The position numbers and the translations under genes were made by a program. 64,000 bases of DNA, taken from Rhodoluna sp. Lineage in GTDB: Bacteria > Actinomycetota > Actinomycetes > Actinomycetales > Microbacteriaceae. The DNA is taken from the NCBI GenBank assembly GCA_024641985.1, contig JAHEBZ010000004.1, forward strand, positions 41,047-105,046, given 5' to 3'. Below the pieces are notes generated by a model. That model did no database searches. It was not told the origin of the DNA and saw only the letters and a list, made by a program, of their open reading frames with translations. Each line of letters begins with the position of its first letter. Within the stretch, counting starts at the first letter, position 1. Positions 52,157-61,728 of this stretch are shown here, piece after piece.

Positions 52157-52162
52157 AGCCTA
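52157..52162 (-). promoter_or_regulatory. Leaderless -10 of nhaA
   Basis: TAGGCT on the minus strand, six bases before ATG 52150. Confidence 0.65.
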
Positions 52163-52206
52163 TTTGAGGTTTACCTGCCCGAAACCCTAGGCGCACATCG
52201 CGAAGG

Positions 52207-52212
52207 TATTCT
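52207..52212 (+). promoter_or_regulatory. Leaderless -10 of the HAD phosphatase gene
   Basis: TATTCT six bases before ATG 52219. Divergent from the nhaA -10 in a 68-base gap. Confidence 0.65.
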
Positions 52213-52218
52213 TGAACC

Positions 52219-52989
52219 ATGGCAGATCGCAGCAAAATTACTTCTTGGCTAACCGACATGGATGGCGTGCTGGTGCACGAGGGTGTTGCTATTCCGGGTG
52301 CGGCAGCATTGATCGCAAAATGGACAGCCGACAAGACGCCGTTTTTGGTGCTTACCAATAACTCGATTTACACCCCGCGTGATCTTTCGGCACGTTTGGT
52401 TGCAACCGGTTTGAACATTCCAGAAGACCGCATCTGGACATCGGCCTTGGCCACTGCTGCTTTTTTGGCCAGCCAAAAGCCTGGCGGTTCGGCCTTTGTT
52501 ATCGGCGAAGCCGGCATGACCCAGGCACTTTATGATGTTGGCTTTGTGATGACAGACCAAAACCCCGACTATGTGGTTCTTGGCGAGACCCGCAACCTGA
52601 GCTTTGAAAACCTAACCACCGCGGTTCGCCTAATCGGCGCTGGCGCTAGGTTCATTGTTACTAACCCCGATGCCACCGGCCCTTCGGCCGACGGCCCAAT
52701 TCCGGCGGCGGGCTCGGTTGCCGCTCTAATCACCAAAGCCACCGGCATGGAACCTTATATTGTGGGCAAACCAAACCCGATGATGTTTAGAAGTGCGATG
52801 CGCAAGATTGGCGCTCACTCAGAGTCGACGGGCATGATTGGTGACCGAATGGACACCGATGTGGTTGCCGGAATCGAAGCTGGATTGCACACAGTGTTGG
52901 TGCTTACCGGCATCGCAGACGACGCCGAGATTGCTAAGTATCCATTTAGACCTACCGAGATTTTGAACTCGGTTGCCGACCTGGTTTAG
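52219..52989 (+). CDS. HAD-IIA family phosphatase (NagD-like)
   Basis: 256 residues. Motif I TDMDGVLVHEG (both Asp), motif II LTNNS, and motif IV GDRMDTDVVAGIEAG; the NagD cap follows motif II. Acts on sugar or nucleotide phosphates, or p-nitrophenyl phosphate-like substrates; the physiological substrate is not clear. Its stop overlaps the end of the converging vapC gene by four bases. Confidence 0.9.
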   Translation: MADRSKITSWLTDMDGVLVHEGVAIPGAAALIAKWTADKTPFLVLTNNSIYTPRDLSARLVATGLNIPEDRIWTSALATAAFLASQKPGGSAFVIGEAGMTQALYDVGFVMTDQNPDYVVLGETRNLSFENLTTAVRLIGAGARFIVTNPDATGPSADGPIPAAGSVAALITKATGMEPYIVGKPNPMMFRSAMRKIGAHSESTGMIGDRMDTDVVAGIEAGLHTVLVLTGIADDAEIAKYPFRPTEILNSVADLV

Positions 52990-53387
52990 AAATAGCTGAC
53001 CGTTACTCCGGGTAATTCTTCGAACTTTGCGGCTCGATCTGAAGTTTGCAGTTTGGCGTCAAGAACGAAAGCGCTTGCAGCAATCGCCAGATCAAAGTTT
53101 GTTCTAGGTGTGCCGCTGCGTTTCGCGGCTGCTGCAAAAAACGCGTAGGCCCTGGCCTCGGCTCGACCGAAATTTACTAGGCTAACTAGCTTTTCAAATG
53201 CGTGCAGCTTTGCCAGTTTGTTGGCCTTTTCTTCGGTTGATTGGGCCAGTTCGACTCCAACTAGAAATTCGGCAACCACAATTTCGGGTAAGAAATATTC
53301 ACATTCTGGCCTCAGCAATGTGTCAATCACGGCTGGGTCGCGATCGATAGCTACCAGCACAGAGGTGTCGAGAACTACTCTTGCCAT
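52986..53387 (-). CDS. vapC: VapC-type PIN-domain toxin
   Basis: 133 residues. PIN domain acids: first Asp in VVLDTSVLVA, Glu in VAEFLVGVE, third in NFDLAIAASAF and the last in LQTSDRAAKF. An Mg-dependent RNase toxin, usually cutting tRNA or rRNA. It follows the antitoxin with a 13-base overlap. Confidence 0.9.
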   Translation of the reverse strand: MARVVLDTSVLVAIDRDPAVIDTLLRPECEYFLPEIVVAEFLVGVELAQSTEEKANKLAKLHAFEKLVSLVNFGRAEARAYAFFAAAAKRSGTPRTNFDLAIAASAFVLDAKLQTSDRAAKFEELPGVTVSYF

Positions 53388-53656
53388 GGGTCTTTTGGAA
53401 CGTTAATAGGATCGTTTCTCATCGCAATCACTTCATCCCAGACATCCTTGACGGCGGGGTCGTAAGCCGGCTCGCTGGCCGGAATTTTCTTAAGGGCCTC
53501 AATCAAGGCAGCACCATTTGGCACATGCGTTTTGGCGGGTTGAATTCTGGCCACCACCACTTTGCCGCGGCGCACCAAAATCTCTTCACCCGCCTCAACG
53601 GCATCAATCACCGCCGAAAAATTGCGAGCAACCTCGGTTACGGTCATCTCTTTCAT
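53375..53656 (-). CDS. vapB: Phd-type antitoxin of the VapBC module
   Basis: 93 residues from ATG 53656 (MKEMTVTEVARNFS). The N-terminal DNA-binding part (MTVTEVARNFSAVIDAVEAG, then ILVRRGKVVVARIQP) is Phd/YefM-like; the C-terminus is Asp/Pro-rich and should bind the toxin. Leaderless -10 TAATCT lies in the palindromic operator directly upstream, implying autoregulation. Confidence 0.88.
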   Translation of the reverse strand: MKEMTVTEVARNFSAVIDAVEAGEEILVRRGKVVVARIQPAKTHVPNGAALIEALKKIPASEPAYDPAVKDVWDEVIAMRNDPINVPKDPWQE

Positions 53657-53679
53657 AAAAATCAGATTATCTGATTTTT
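53657..53679 (-). promoter_or_regulatory. Perfect palindromic operator and promoter of vapBC
   Basis: A 23-base palindrome (AAAAATCAGAT, T, ATCTGATTTTT) directly abuts the vapB ATG and contains the leaderless -10 TAATCT. Binding of the VapBC complex would block transcription. Confidence 0.8.
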
Positions 53680-53709
53680 GGGCAATTGCAATACTCATGA
53701 GGCAAAACT

Positions 53710-53739
53710 AAACCCCCAACCAACATGGATTCGGGGTTT
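53710..53739. terminator. Likely terminator of the pyrE-MFS operon
   Basis: AAACCCC (53710-53716) pairs with GGGGTTT (53733-53739) around a 16-base loop, with T-rich flanks on both strands. Between vapB and the MFS gene. Confidence 0.5.
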
Positions 53740-53754
53740 GTTTGAATCTGTGGA

Positions 53755-54990
53755 TTAGTCGGCAAAATCGGCGGTGTCGATTTCTTTCATGCGCTTGTTG
53801 AAAGTAACCAAGAAGCCGGCGGTTGTGGTGGCCACAGCCGCAACAATGTAAACCGGCTGAACACCAAATGCATCGACTGCCATGCCCGCGAACACCATAG
53901 AAATCATTGGGCCGGCAGACCAAATCACCATCTCGAGGCTAAACACGCGGCCGCGTTTGCTTGGCGGAATTTTGCGCTGAATCACGGTGTTTAAAAGTGG
54001 CGTGATTGGCCCCCAGGTGATGCCCAAGATGAACCCGAAGAAAATCATCACCCAGTAAGGCGGCAGCATCGACATTGGCAGCATCGAAACCGCGACGCCA
54101 AGAATTGCGATGCGAAAAATTGTCGAATATTTGAATTTCTTCGAAAGCTTTTCGAATGCCAGCGCGCCAAAAATAGTGGCGGCGGCCATGCCCGACAGCA
54201 AGAACCCAAGCGCCTCTGGGTCTTTGGTTTGGTTGTAATAGGTTGGCAAAATAACCATCTCGGTAGGCAAATAAATCATCGCCAAAATCATTACGCCAAG
54301 CAACATGATGGCAACCGACGGCGTTTTGGCCAAAATCCTGAACCCCTCGGTGGCATATCTAAACAGGTTGCCCTCTTCTTCGTGCGGTTCAATCAGCTCA
54401 AAAATGCGCACAAAAAACATGATTAGGGCAGCAAGAACACCAAAAATGGCGATCACATAAAAGGTGTTGTAAACCCCAAACATGCCAATGCAAACTGACG
54501 CAAGGGCGGGGCCAATTGCAAAGCCGCTTGCGAAGGTTGCCTCTTGAATCGAGTTCACTCGCTCGAGCGACAACCCTGCGGCGCGAGCTACATCGGGCAT
54601 AAACGATTTGCGAGCCGATTGCGCACCCGATGAAACCAGCGAGCGAATCAAGCCAATGGCGATCAGCAACGGCAAAGTTATTTGCCACATGCCGGCGGCA
54701 ATCGGCACCAGCAGTGTGGCGGCTGCGGTGAGAAATTCGATGATGATGCCCACTTTGCGACGCCCGAACTTATCGATAATTGAACCGATCACGGGGGCCA
54801 TCAAAATGCCCGGAATCGACGTTATGGCGATTAGAACGCCGGCGCTGGTTGCCGAACCGGTTAGCTGAATTGCCAGCCAGGGGAACGCCATGAAAATCAT
54901 CGAGCCGGCTATAACGCTGAACATCGATGAAATCAGGGTTAGAACAAATGGCGCCAACCGGCGCTGGGGTTTAGCGAAGGTCGAGGTCAT
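53755..54990 (-). CDS. Major facilitator superfamily exporter
   Basis: 411 residues from ATG 54990, twelve hydrophobic helices. The loop 2-3 motif GSIIDKFGRRKVG and ITWGPITPLLNTVIQRKIPPSKRGR are typical of the DHA/enterobactin-exporter (EntS-like) MFS group. Substrate unknown. The start lies inside the end of pyrE (20-base overlap), so it is translationally coupled. Confidence 0.9.
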   Translation of the reverse strand: MTSTFAKPQRRLAPFVLTLISSMFSVIAGSMIFMAFPWLAIQLTGSATSAGVLIAITSIPGILMAPVIGSIIDKFGRRKVGIIIEFLTAAATLLVPIAAGMWQITLPLLIAIGLIRSLVSSGAQSARKSFMPDVARAAGLSLERVNSIQEATFASGFAIGPALASVCIGMFGVYNTFYVIAIFGVLAALIMFFVRIFELIEPHEEEGNLFRYATEGFRILAKTPSVAIMLLGVMILAMIYLPTEMVILPTYYNQTKDPEALGFLLSGMAAATIFGALAFEKLSKKFKYSTIFRIAILGVAVSMLPMSMLPPYWVMIFFGFILGITWGPITPLLNTVIQRKIPPSKRGRVFSLEMVIWSAGPMISMVFAGMAVDAFGVQPVYIVAAVATTTAGFLVTFNKRMKEIDTADFAD

Positions 54991-55534
54991 CAAGCGACAC
55001 CGCGCTCAAGTATTTATAACCCGCATCGGCGATTACCTTGTCGGCACCGGTGTCGCGATCAACCACGGTTGCCACGGCAACAATAATTGCGCCTGCTTCT
55101 TCGAGCGCCTTGGCTGCAGTTAGTGGCGAGCCGCCGGTGGTTGAGGTGTCTTCGACAACCACAACGCGCTTGCCCCTAACATCGGGGCCTTCAACCTGGC
55201 GGCCCATGCCGTGTGCCTTGGCAGCCTTGCGAACCACAAACGCATCGATGGCGCGGCCACGCGCAGCACCCTGGTGCATGATTGCGGTTGCAACCGGGTC
55301 GGCACCCATGGTGAGGCCGCCAACCGCATCGAAGTCGGCGATGCCAGCAGCATCGAGCATGTCAAGAATTACCTGGCCAATCAGCGGCGCAGCCTCGTGG
55401 TGCAGTGTGGCACGGCGCAGGTCAACATAATAATCAGCCTCGATGCCGCTCGAAAGAGTGACTCGGCCGTGAACCACGGCAAGCGCTTTGATTAGTTCAA
55501 CGAGGCGTGGCTTGGCTGCTGATGAGAAGGTCAT
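54971..55534 (-). CDS. pyrE: Orotate phosphoribosyltransferase
   Basis: 187 residues. PRPP-binding loop RVVVVEDTSTTGGSP (kept Asp pair), the DYYVDLRRATL substrate segment and VGGLTMGADPVATA are standard for PyrE. Makes OMP from orotate in pyrimidine synthesis. A leaderless -10 lies upstream. Divergent from exonuclease III with a 47-base gap. Confidence 0.95.
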   Translation of the reverse strand: MTFSSAAKPRLVELIKALAVVHGRVTLSSGIEADYYVDLRRATLHHEAAPLIGQVILDMLDAAGIADFDAVGGLTMGADPVATAIMHQGAARGRAIDAFVVRKAAKAHGMGRQVEGPDVRGKRVVVVEDTSTTGGSPLTAAKALEEAGAIIVAVATVVDRDTGADKVIADAGYKYLSAVSLDDLDLR

Positions 55535-55540
55535 TGCTCT

Positions 55541-55546
55541 AGTTTA
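55541..55546 (-). promoter_or_regulatory. Leaderless -10 of pyrE
   Basis: TAAACT on the minus strand, six bases before ATG 55534. Confidence 0.65.
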
Positions 55547-55569
55547 TCGAGGCCGACCCGCGGTTCGGT

Positions 55570-55575
55570 TAGCCT
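55570..55575 (+). promoter_or_regulatory. Leaderless -10 of exonuclease III
   Basis: TAGCCT six bases before ATG 55582. Confidence 0.65.
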
Positions 55576-55581
55576 TGTTTT

Positions 55582-56376
55582 ATGCGCATCGCCACTCATA
55601 ACGTCAACTCAATTCGCACCCGCGTCGACCGCGTTGTTGATTGGCTTCAACGCAGCAACACCGATGTTCTTGCCATGCAAGAAATTAAGTGCAAGCCCGA
55701 GCAGTTTCCATACAAGCAGTTCGAAGATGCCGGCTATGCCATAACCGCACACGGGCTTGACCAGTGGAACGGCGTTGCATTTGCCAGCCGCATTGCCATC
55801 GAAGATGTTGAAATTGGCTTTAGTGGAATGCCCAGTTTTGGCAAAGAAGGCAAACCACAGGTCGAAGAAGCCCGTGCAATTGCCGGCACTTTTAATGGTG
55901 TGCGGCTTTGGTCGTTGTATGTGCCCAACGGTCGAACCCTCGAAGACCCGCACTACACATACAAGCTTGAATGGTTAGATCGCTTGGCTTCAAACGTGGC
56001 CGAGTGGGTTGAACACGAACCCGATTTGCCGTTCGCTCTGATGGGTGATTTCAACATTGCGCCGTTCGAGTACGACGTGTGGAACATCGATGATTTTGCC
56101 GGCGCCACTCACGTTTCAGAGCCAGAGCGCCAGGCTTTCGAGGCGTTCGAGCAAATTGGTTTGCGCGATGTTGTTCGCGAGCGAATTCCTACGGGCTATA
56201 CCTACTGGGATTACCAGCAGCTTAGGTTTCCGCGCGACGAAGGCATGCGCATCGACTTTATTCTGGGCAGCGAACCCTTTGCAGAGCGCGTTTCAAACGC
56301 CGTAATCGACCGCAACGAGCGCAAGGGCGAAGCCCCAAGCGATCACGTTCCGGTTGTTGTCGACATCGCCGACTAG
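55582..56376 (+). CDS. xthA: Exodeoxyribonuclease III / AP endonuclease
   Basis: 264 residues. EEP nuclease motifs: ATHNVNSIRTR, MQEIKC (metal Glu), YVPNGR, MGDFNIAPFEYDVW and the final SDHVPVVV (catalytic Asp-His). It removes 3' blocks and cuts abasic sites in base excision repair. Converges with an AlkD-type gene, also a repair function. Confidence 0.95.
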   Translation: MRIATHNVNSIRTRVDRVVDWLQRSNTDVLAMQEIKCKPEQFPYKQFEDAGYAITAHGLDQWNGVAFASRIAIEDVEIGFSGMPSFGKEGKPQVEEARAIAGTFNGVRLWSLYVPNGRTLEDPHYTYKLEWLDRLASNVAEWVEHEPDLPFALMGDFNIAPFEYDVWNIDDFAGATHVSEPERQAFEAFEQIGLRDVVRERIPTGYTYWDYQQLRFPRDEGMRIDFILGSEPFAERVSNAVIDRNERKGEAPSDHVPVVVDIAD

Positions 56377-56407
56377 AGCAACGACTTTGGCGTGCGAAGA
56401 GTTGAGC

Positions 56408-57157
56408 CTAGGCTGATTTAAAGGCCAACCAGGTTTTGCGCTCTTCGGGCTCGAGTTTCTCGATGGCATAGCGCAGCATGGTGCGCGGCATTGTTCCCGC
56501 GAAGCGGGTTAAAAATTTTCGCAATTCGCCAACATCCCGATTACCAACTTCGCGCAGCATCCAGCCGGTTGCCTTGTGAATCAGGTCGTGCTTGTCGTTC
56601 AGCAGCATCTGCGCAATGTGAAGCGTTGGTTCAAAATCGGCCGGGCCGATCTTCAAAACGGCAGCCCTTGTCGAGGCAAATGTGAACAAAATTGCCACTC
56701 GGCGCTCCCAAAGTTTTTCACTTTGCGCAAGCGATTCGAGCAGCCCAAGTGCATCGGGTTTGCCCACCAAATACATGCCAAAATATGGCGCCGAGGTGTC
56801 TACCAAATCCCAGTTGTTTACGCACCCCTCATAAACCAGGCGCAAATAAAAATCGAAAAGCTCTTGCTGCGCACCGGCCGTCTTGGCCTTCTTCCATTTG
56901 GCCACCAGCATAATTAAACCAAGCAGGCGGTGCTCGTGAATCGGCGATTGCATCAGGTCATAAATTTCGGCCTCGGTTAGCCCGGCAAACTGTTTTGCAA
57001 CGGTGCGCACATTAGGAACCGTGACACCCAAGAATTGATCGCCCTCGGCATATTGGCCCGGCCCGGCCTTAAAAAACTTCGGAAAGAATGCCAACTTTTC
57101 GGAGTTAACGAAAGCGGCCAGGGCAGCTTTTGCCCCGGCCACATCCATTGAAATCAT
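56408..57157 (-). CDS. DNA alkylation repair protein (AlkD-like HEAT repeats)
   Basis: 249 residues from ATG 57157; leaderless -10 TATAGT overlaps the stop of the upstream channel gene. All-helical HEAT-like repeats, with the family motifs FLGVTVPNVRTVAKQF near residue 45, NNWDLVDTSAPYF mid-protein, and KATGWMLREVGNRD near the end. AlkD-type enzymes excise alkylated bases without base flipping. Next to xthA, so base excision repair. Confidence 0.9.
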   Translation of the reverse strand: MISMDVAGAKAALAAFVNSEKLAFFPKFFKAGPGQYAEGDQFLGVTVPNVRTVAKQFAGLTEAEIYDLMQSPIHEHRLLGLIMLVAKWKKAKTAGAQQELFDFYLRLVYEGCVNNWDLVDTSAPYFGMYLVGKPDALGLLESLAQSEKLWERRVAILFTFASTRAAVLKIGPADFEPTLHIAQMLLNDKHDLIHKATGWMLREVGNRDVGELRKFLTRFAGTMPRTMLRYAIEKLEPEERKTWLAFKSA

Positions 57158-57163
57158 GCTCAA

Positions 57164-57169
57164 ACTATA
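57164..57169 (-). promoter_or_regulatory. Leaderless -10 of the AlkD-type gene
   Basis: TATAGT on the minus strand, six bases before ATG 57157; shares bases with the TAG stop of the channel gene. Confidence 0.65.
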
Positions 57170-59120
57170 GGCCCGAGATAACTACCAGGGCATCGCCGGC
57201 GGTTGGCTTAAACAACGTTGTTTTGGCTGGGTTCAACTGAACCCCCGAGGCTGGGTCGCCAGGCGCATTGGCTAGCAATCGAAAACCAATTGCCGATTCG
57301 CCGTGCGCACGCGCAATTGCAACCAATTCGGCATATTCGATCTCTTTGCCAAGCGGCACATAGTTTTCAACGGCGCGCACATTGATTGATGCGCCTTCGG
57401 CATCGAACAGGTCATCAAAAACCGGTGCAAGCGCAGGGTTCTCTGAAACCTGTGCAATCAAAAGCGCAGCCAGGTTGTCGCTAACCACCAGGTCGTCGGC
57501 AGCAGCAACGCGGGCGAGCTCGGCCTTGCGGCTATCAAGAATTTCGGCCACCAGGCGGGTTGGCTCAACGCCATTGCCATCGGCTTCAAAAAGCTGATTC
57601 ATTTGCAACATGGTCAGCATGGTCTGCGCATCGGCTTCGCTCTCGCTAATCGCGTTGCGATAACCAAGGATGATGACCTCGTCATATTTCTTTGCCGAGG
57701 CAGCAGCGATGAGCTCATCGATGTCGCCGCTAACCGAGGCATGGGTGACTTTTACGTCACCAAACTTTAGGTCGGCTAGCTGGGCTGCATCAACAAACTT
57801 GCTTTGGGCAACGATGTGAACCGAAGAGCCCTTTGGCAAAAACTCGGCAAGCTCGGCAACAACCGAGCGGCCCATAGATGACCAACCGATAACCAATAGG
57901 TGCTCGGCTTTAGCCGCCGGCAACTTTTTAGCACTGATCTTTTTGTTGGCAATATCTTCGCGAACCCCGGTGTAAACGACCTTGTCGTCGTCTTCGGCGA
58001 TGGCAATCACTTGAGTGCCAGCAGTTAACTTGATGCCCTGCTTGGGGTTCAGGTGGGTAACACCCTGGTCGTCGACAATGCCAATCACTGATGCTGTGTT
58101 GAAGGCCAAAATGGCATCGGCATAGGTCTTGCCGGCAAGCGCCGGAACCGAGGCGAAATAAATTTCATCGCCGGCAAAATCGAGCAGATCAAGCACAACG
58201 GCCGCAAGGCCTGGCTGGCGTGAAGCCTGGGCGGTTACGCGCGCAATCACATCGTGCGAGCGAACCGAAATCACTCGGCCTTGAGTTGCGGTCTCTAGCG
58301 CCTCGGCGGTGTGCGGGTCGTCAACCTCGGCAATGATGCGAGTGTTTGAGTTGTTGTTAACCGACTTTACGGCCAAAACGGTCGAAACAATTGTGGCGTC
58401 GCCCGACTCGTTTTCATCCAGGATGATGATCGATTTGGCACCCGAAATGTTGGCACGCTTTAGGTCGCCCGGGTTGGTTGGGTCGCCCGAACGAGTGACC
58501 ACCTTAAGCTTGCCAAGGCCTTCGGCGCGCGACTCGATTTCGTCTTCCATAAACTCGCGACTCTGGTCGCTAAAAATAACTACGAGTGGCTTGCGCACGT
58601 TTTCGTTGGCAATCGCAAGTTCTTTTAAGATGGGGAACACGCGGTTCGACCAACCAAGAATGAGGGTGTGACCCGAGTCGATTACGGGGCTCTTGCCCTT
58701 GCGCAAACGCTCGAAGGTGCGCTGAATTACACCAACGATAAAACCGGTAACGCTTCCGGCGATGGTTACTGTGATAGCCCAATAAAGAATGCCCAAAATT
58801 CGGTCGGCCCAGGTGGCCTCGCCGCCCTTGCCAAGCAAGGTTGCAAACGAACCCCAGAAAGTCTCAAAGTTTGGGGTCGCCAGTGGGTCACCCGAATACA
58901 AAGCCGGCACGGCATACAGCGCGTATTTAATGATGACAACCACGATCGACATGATGATTAGCGCAGCAAACATATAAGCAACGAATGCGCCGCTGCGCGC
59001 AATTGAGTTATCGAAGTTGTATCGCAGGCGAGTAATGAAGCCTACTTTTTTGGCGCTGGCAGCCGCCGGCTCGCCCTTCGCGCCTTGGCCATACGAGCGG
59101 TTCAAATTGTTTTCAGACAT
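57165..59120 (-). CDS. CASTOR/POLLUX-like ion channel with TrkA-N (RCK) domains
   Basis: 651 residues. Cytosolic N-terminus, a helix near 45-65 (FVAYMFAALIIMSIVVVI), a pore-like segment (FETFWGSFATLLG), a second helix (ILYWAITVTIAGSVTGFIVG), then two RCK-like Rossmann regions beginning HTLILGWSNRVFPIL and HLLVIGWSSMGRSVV. This is the architecture of the CASTOR/POLLUX family rather than classical Kch. It probably moves K+ or Ca2+; gating ligand unknown. A leaderless -10 lies upstream. Confidence 0.85.
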   Translation of the reverse strand: MSENNLNRSYGQGAKGEPAAASAKKVGFITRLRYNFDNSIARSGAFVAYMFAALIIMSIVVVIIKYALYAVPALYSGDPLATPNFETFWGSFATLLGKGGEATWADRILGILYWAITVTIAGSVTGFIVGVIQRTFERLRKGKSPVIDSGHTLILGWSNRVFPILKELAIANENVRKPLVVIFSDQSREFMEDEIESRAEGLGKLKVVTRSGDPTNPGDLKRANISGAKSIIILDENESGDATIVSTVLAVKSVNNNSNTRIIAEVDDPHTAEALETATQGRVISVRSHDVIARVTAQASRQPGLAAVVLDLLDFAGDEIYFASVPALAGKTYADAILAFNTASVIGIVDDQGVTHLNPKQGIKLTAGTQVIAIAEDDDKVVYTGVREDIANKKISAKKLPAAKAEHLLVIGWSSMGRSVVAELAEFLPKGSSVHIVAQSKFVDAAQLADLKFGDVKVTHASVSGDIDELIAAASAKKYDEVIILGYRNAISESEADAQTMLTMLQMNQLFEADGNGVEPTRLVAEILDSRKAELARVAAADDLVVSDNLAALLIAQVSENPALAPVFDDLFDAEGASINVRAVENYVPLGKEIEYAELVAIARAHGESAIGFRLLANAPGDPASGVQLNPAKTTLFKPTAGDALVVISGL

Positions 59121-59127
59121 GCTCGCA

Positions 59128-59133
59128 ATTTTA
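59128..59133 (-). promoter_or_regulatory. Leaderless -10 of the channel gene
   Basis: TAAAAT on the minus strand, seven bases before ATG 59120. Confidence 0.6.
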
Positions 59134-59144
59134 GCGAATCTGAA

Positions 59145-61301
59145 TTAGATCTGCCCAGGTTCAACGATTAGTGCAACACCATCTTCGGCAACATCTACCT
59201 TCACCAGCGAACCATCGGTGATGGTTCCGGCTAGCAACAGGTTGGCCAGCTTGTCGTCGATCTGCTGTTGCATCAATCGGCGAAGCGGGCGAGCACCATA
59301 AATTGGGTCATAGCCGCGGTCGGCAAGCCAGGTGCGAGCAGCCGGGGTAACGGCCAACTGCAAACGGCGTTGCTCGAGGCGCTTCGATAGTCGATCAATA
59401 TTGAGCTCGACAATTTGGCCAAGTTCACTGCGGTCGAGTGCGCTAAAAATCACGATGTCGTCGAGGCGGTTCAAGAACTCGGGCTTAAAGTGCCCGCGAA
59501 CCATCGCCATCACGCCTTCGCGCTTTTGCTCATCGGTGATTTCTTGATCGATCAAAAACTGCGAACCGAGGTTTGAGGTGAGAATCAAAATCACGTTTTT
59601 GAAGTCAACAACTCGACCCTGACCGTCGGTTAGCCTACCGTCGTCGAGCACCTGAAGCAGCACATCGAACACCTCGGGGTGGGCCTTCTCGACCTCGTCG
59701 AGCAAAACCACCGAGTATGGCCGGCGGCGCACGGCCTCGGTTAGTTGGCCGCCCTCTTCATAGCCGATGTAGCCCGGAGGGGCACCAAGCAAACGGCTCA
59801 CCGAGTGCTTTTCGCCATATTCAGACATGTCGATGCGAACCATTGCCTTCTCGTCGTCAAACAAGAATTCGGCAAGGCTCTTTGCCAGTTCGGTTTTGCC
59901 AACGCCGGTTGGGCCCAAGAACAAGAACGAACCGGTTGGGCGATCTGGGTCGCTGATGCCAGCCTTGGTGCGGCGAACTGCATCAGAAACCGACTTTACG
60001 GCGGCCTTTTGGCCAATCAAACGCTTGCCAAGCTCACCCTCAAGGTTCAGCAACTTCTCGCTCTCGCCGGCAAGCAACTTGCCCGTTGGCACGCCTGTCC
60101 AGGCGCTAACCACCGCAGCGATGTCGTCTTCGCCGACCTGATCGTTCACCATGCGCTCAGTGCCATCGGCACTCGAAATATTTTCGGCTGCCTCAAGTGC
60201 TGCCAGTTCTTTCTCGAGCGCCGGAATCTCGCCATACAAAAGCCTCGAGGCGCGCTCAAGGTTTGCCTCGCGCTGGGCGCGTTCGGCTTCGATGCGAAGG
60301 CCGTCGAGTTTGGTCTTGAGTTCACCAACCTTGTTAAGTTCGGCACGCTCGCGAGCCCAACGCTCGTTAAGGCCCTCCAGCTTCTCGGTTTTGGCCGATA
60401 GATCCTCGCGAAGTTTTTCGAGGCGCTCCTTCGAGGCCTGGTCTTTCTCCTTCTTAAGCGCCATCTCTTCAAGCTTCAGGCGCTCAACTTGGCGCCTAAG
60501 TTCGTCAATCTCAACCGGGGCCGAGTCGATCTCCATTCTTAGCCTCGATGCCGCTTCGTCGATTAGGTCGATCGCTTTGTCGGGCAGTTGGCGCCCGGTG
60601 ATGTATCGGTTTGAGAGGGTAGCAGCGGCAACCAGTGCGCTGTCGGCGATGGCCACTTTGTGGTGTGCCTCATAGCGTTCTTTTAAGCCGCGCAAAATTG
60701 CCACGGTGTCAACAACCGAGGGTTCGCCAACATAAACCTGTTGAAAACGGCGTTCTAGAGCCGGGTCTTTTTCGATCCGCTCGCGATACTCATCGAGGGT
60801 GGTTGCACCAACCAACCGCAGTTCACCTCGGGCCAACATTGGCTTAAGCATGTTGGCGGCATCTTGGCCATCGCCGGCACCGGCGCCAACCAATGTGTGA
60901 AGCTCGTCGATAAACGTGATCACGCCACCCTCGGCGGCATTAATTTCGGCAAGCACGGCCTTTAGGCGCTCTTCAAACTCGCCACGATATTTTGCGCCGG
61001 CCACCATTGCCGCAAGATCAAGCGAAATTAGCTGCTTGCCCTTCAGGCTCTCGGGCACATCGCCGGCAATGATTCGTTGCGCCAAACCTTCAACAACGGC
61101 AGTCTTGCCAACGCCTGGCTCGCCAATGAGCACGGGGTTGTTTTTGGTTCGGCGGCTAAGCACCTGAGAAACGCGGCGAATTTCGGCATCGCGGCCAATC
61201 ACCGGGTCAAGCTTGCCGGCTTTGGCAATCTCGGTTAGGTTCACGCCATATTTTTCGAGCGCGCTCTGTTGGTCTTCTTGCTGCATGTTTTGGTTGTTCA
61301 T
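59145..61301 (-). CDS. clpB: ClpB-type disaggregase lacking the N-terminal domain
   Basis: 718 residues from ATG 61301; GGAGG lies about 11 bases upstream. It begins [25 protein letters not shown], the very start of the first AAA domain, so the roughly 150-residue N-domain of ordinary ClpB is absent. Walker A GEPGVGKT and GPTGVGKT in the two AAA modules, and a coiled-coil middle domain ([18 protein letters not shown] through [11 protein letters not shown]), mark ClpB rather than ClpC. It works with DnaK to resolve aggregates. Overlap with hspR allows HspR control. Confidence 0.93.
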   Translation of the reverse strand: MNNQNMQQEDQQSALEKYGVNLTEIAKAGKLDPVIGRDAEIRRVSQVLSRRTKNNPVLIGEPGVGKTAVVEGLAQRIIAGDVPESLKGKQLISLDLAAMVAGAKYRGEFEERLKAVLAEINAAEGGVITFIDELHTLVGAGAGDGQDAANMLKPMLARGELRLVGATTLDEYRERIEKDPALERRFQQVYVGEPSVVDTVAILRGLKERYEAHHKVAIADSALVAAATLSNRYITGRQLPDKAIDLIDEAASRLRMEIDSAPVEIDELRRQVERLKLEEMALKKEKDQASKERLEKLREDLSAKTEKLEGLNERWARERAELNKVGELKTKLDGLRIEAERAQREANLERASRLLYGEIPALEKELAALEAAENISSADGTERMVNDQVGEDDIAAVVSAWTGVPTGKLLAGESEKLLNLEGELGKRLIGQKAAVKSVSDAVRRTKAGISDPDRPTGSFLFLGPTGVGKTELAKSLAEFLFDDEKAMVRIDMSEYGEKHSVSRLLGAPPGYIGYEEGGQLTEAVRRRPYSVVLLDEVEKAHPEVFDVLLQVLDDGRLTDGQGRVVDFKNVILILTSNLGSQFLIDQEITDEQKREGVMAMVRGHFKPEFLNRLDDIVIFSALDRSELGQIVELNIDRLSKRLEQRRLQLAVTPAARTWLADRGYDPIYGARPLRRLMQQQIDDKLANLLLAGTITDGSLVKVDVAEDGVALIVEPGQI

Positions 61302-61303
61302 TT

Positions 61304-61717
61304 TTACTTCGCCCTCCATAACACTATTTGCGTGTGCTTCGATGGTCGTTGGCCGCGAGTCAAACTCTCGACCCCTTGGTCACCAGCTGCAAACACTCGG
61401 TTGCCCGGGCGGTGCATCATCTCGTTGGCCAAGGCCTGTTCTAGATCACGAACTCTTTGTGAAAGTTCGGTGTTCTGGTTTTCTAGCTCCAAAATTCTTC
61501 GGATGCCCTCGAGGCTCACGCCCTCTGATGAGAGGCGAGCAACCTCGCGAAGCTGGGCTACATTGCGCATTGTGTAGCGACGGGTTTGACCACCGGTTCG
61601 GCCGGGAACCACAAGACCGATTCGATCGTAGTCGCGCAGGGTTTGCGGATGCATCATGGCCAACTCGGCGGCCACCGAAATTGCAAAGAGTGGAGTGTTC
61701 TCGTCGAACTGTTCCAT
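61304..61717 (-). CDS. hspR: HspR, MerR-family heat-shock repressor
   Basis: 137 residues. MerR-type N-terminus ([20 protein letters not shown]; winged part [17 protein letters not shown]), followed by a coiled coil ([19 protein letters not shown]). HspR with DnaK represses dnaK and clpB operons in Actinobacteria through HAIR repeats; none was recognised inside the window, and the dnaK promoter is outside it. Placed between dnaJ and clpB. Confidence 0.95.
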   Translation of the reverse strand: MEQFDENTPLFAISVAAELAMMHPQTLRDYDRIGLVVPGRTGGQTRRYTMRNVAQLREVARLSSEGVSLEGIRRILELENQNTELSQRVRDLEQALANEMMHRPGNRVFAAGDQGVESLTRGQRPSKHTQIVLWRAK

Positions 61718-61728
61718 TTATTGCCTCC

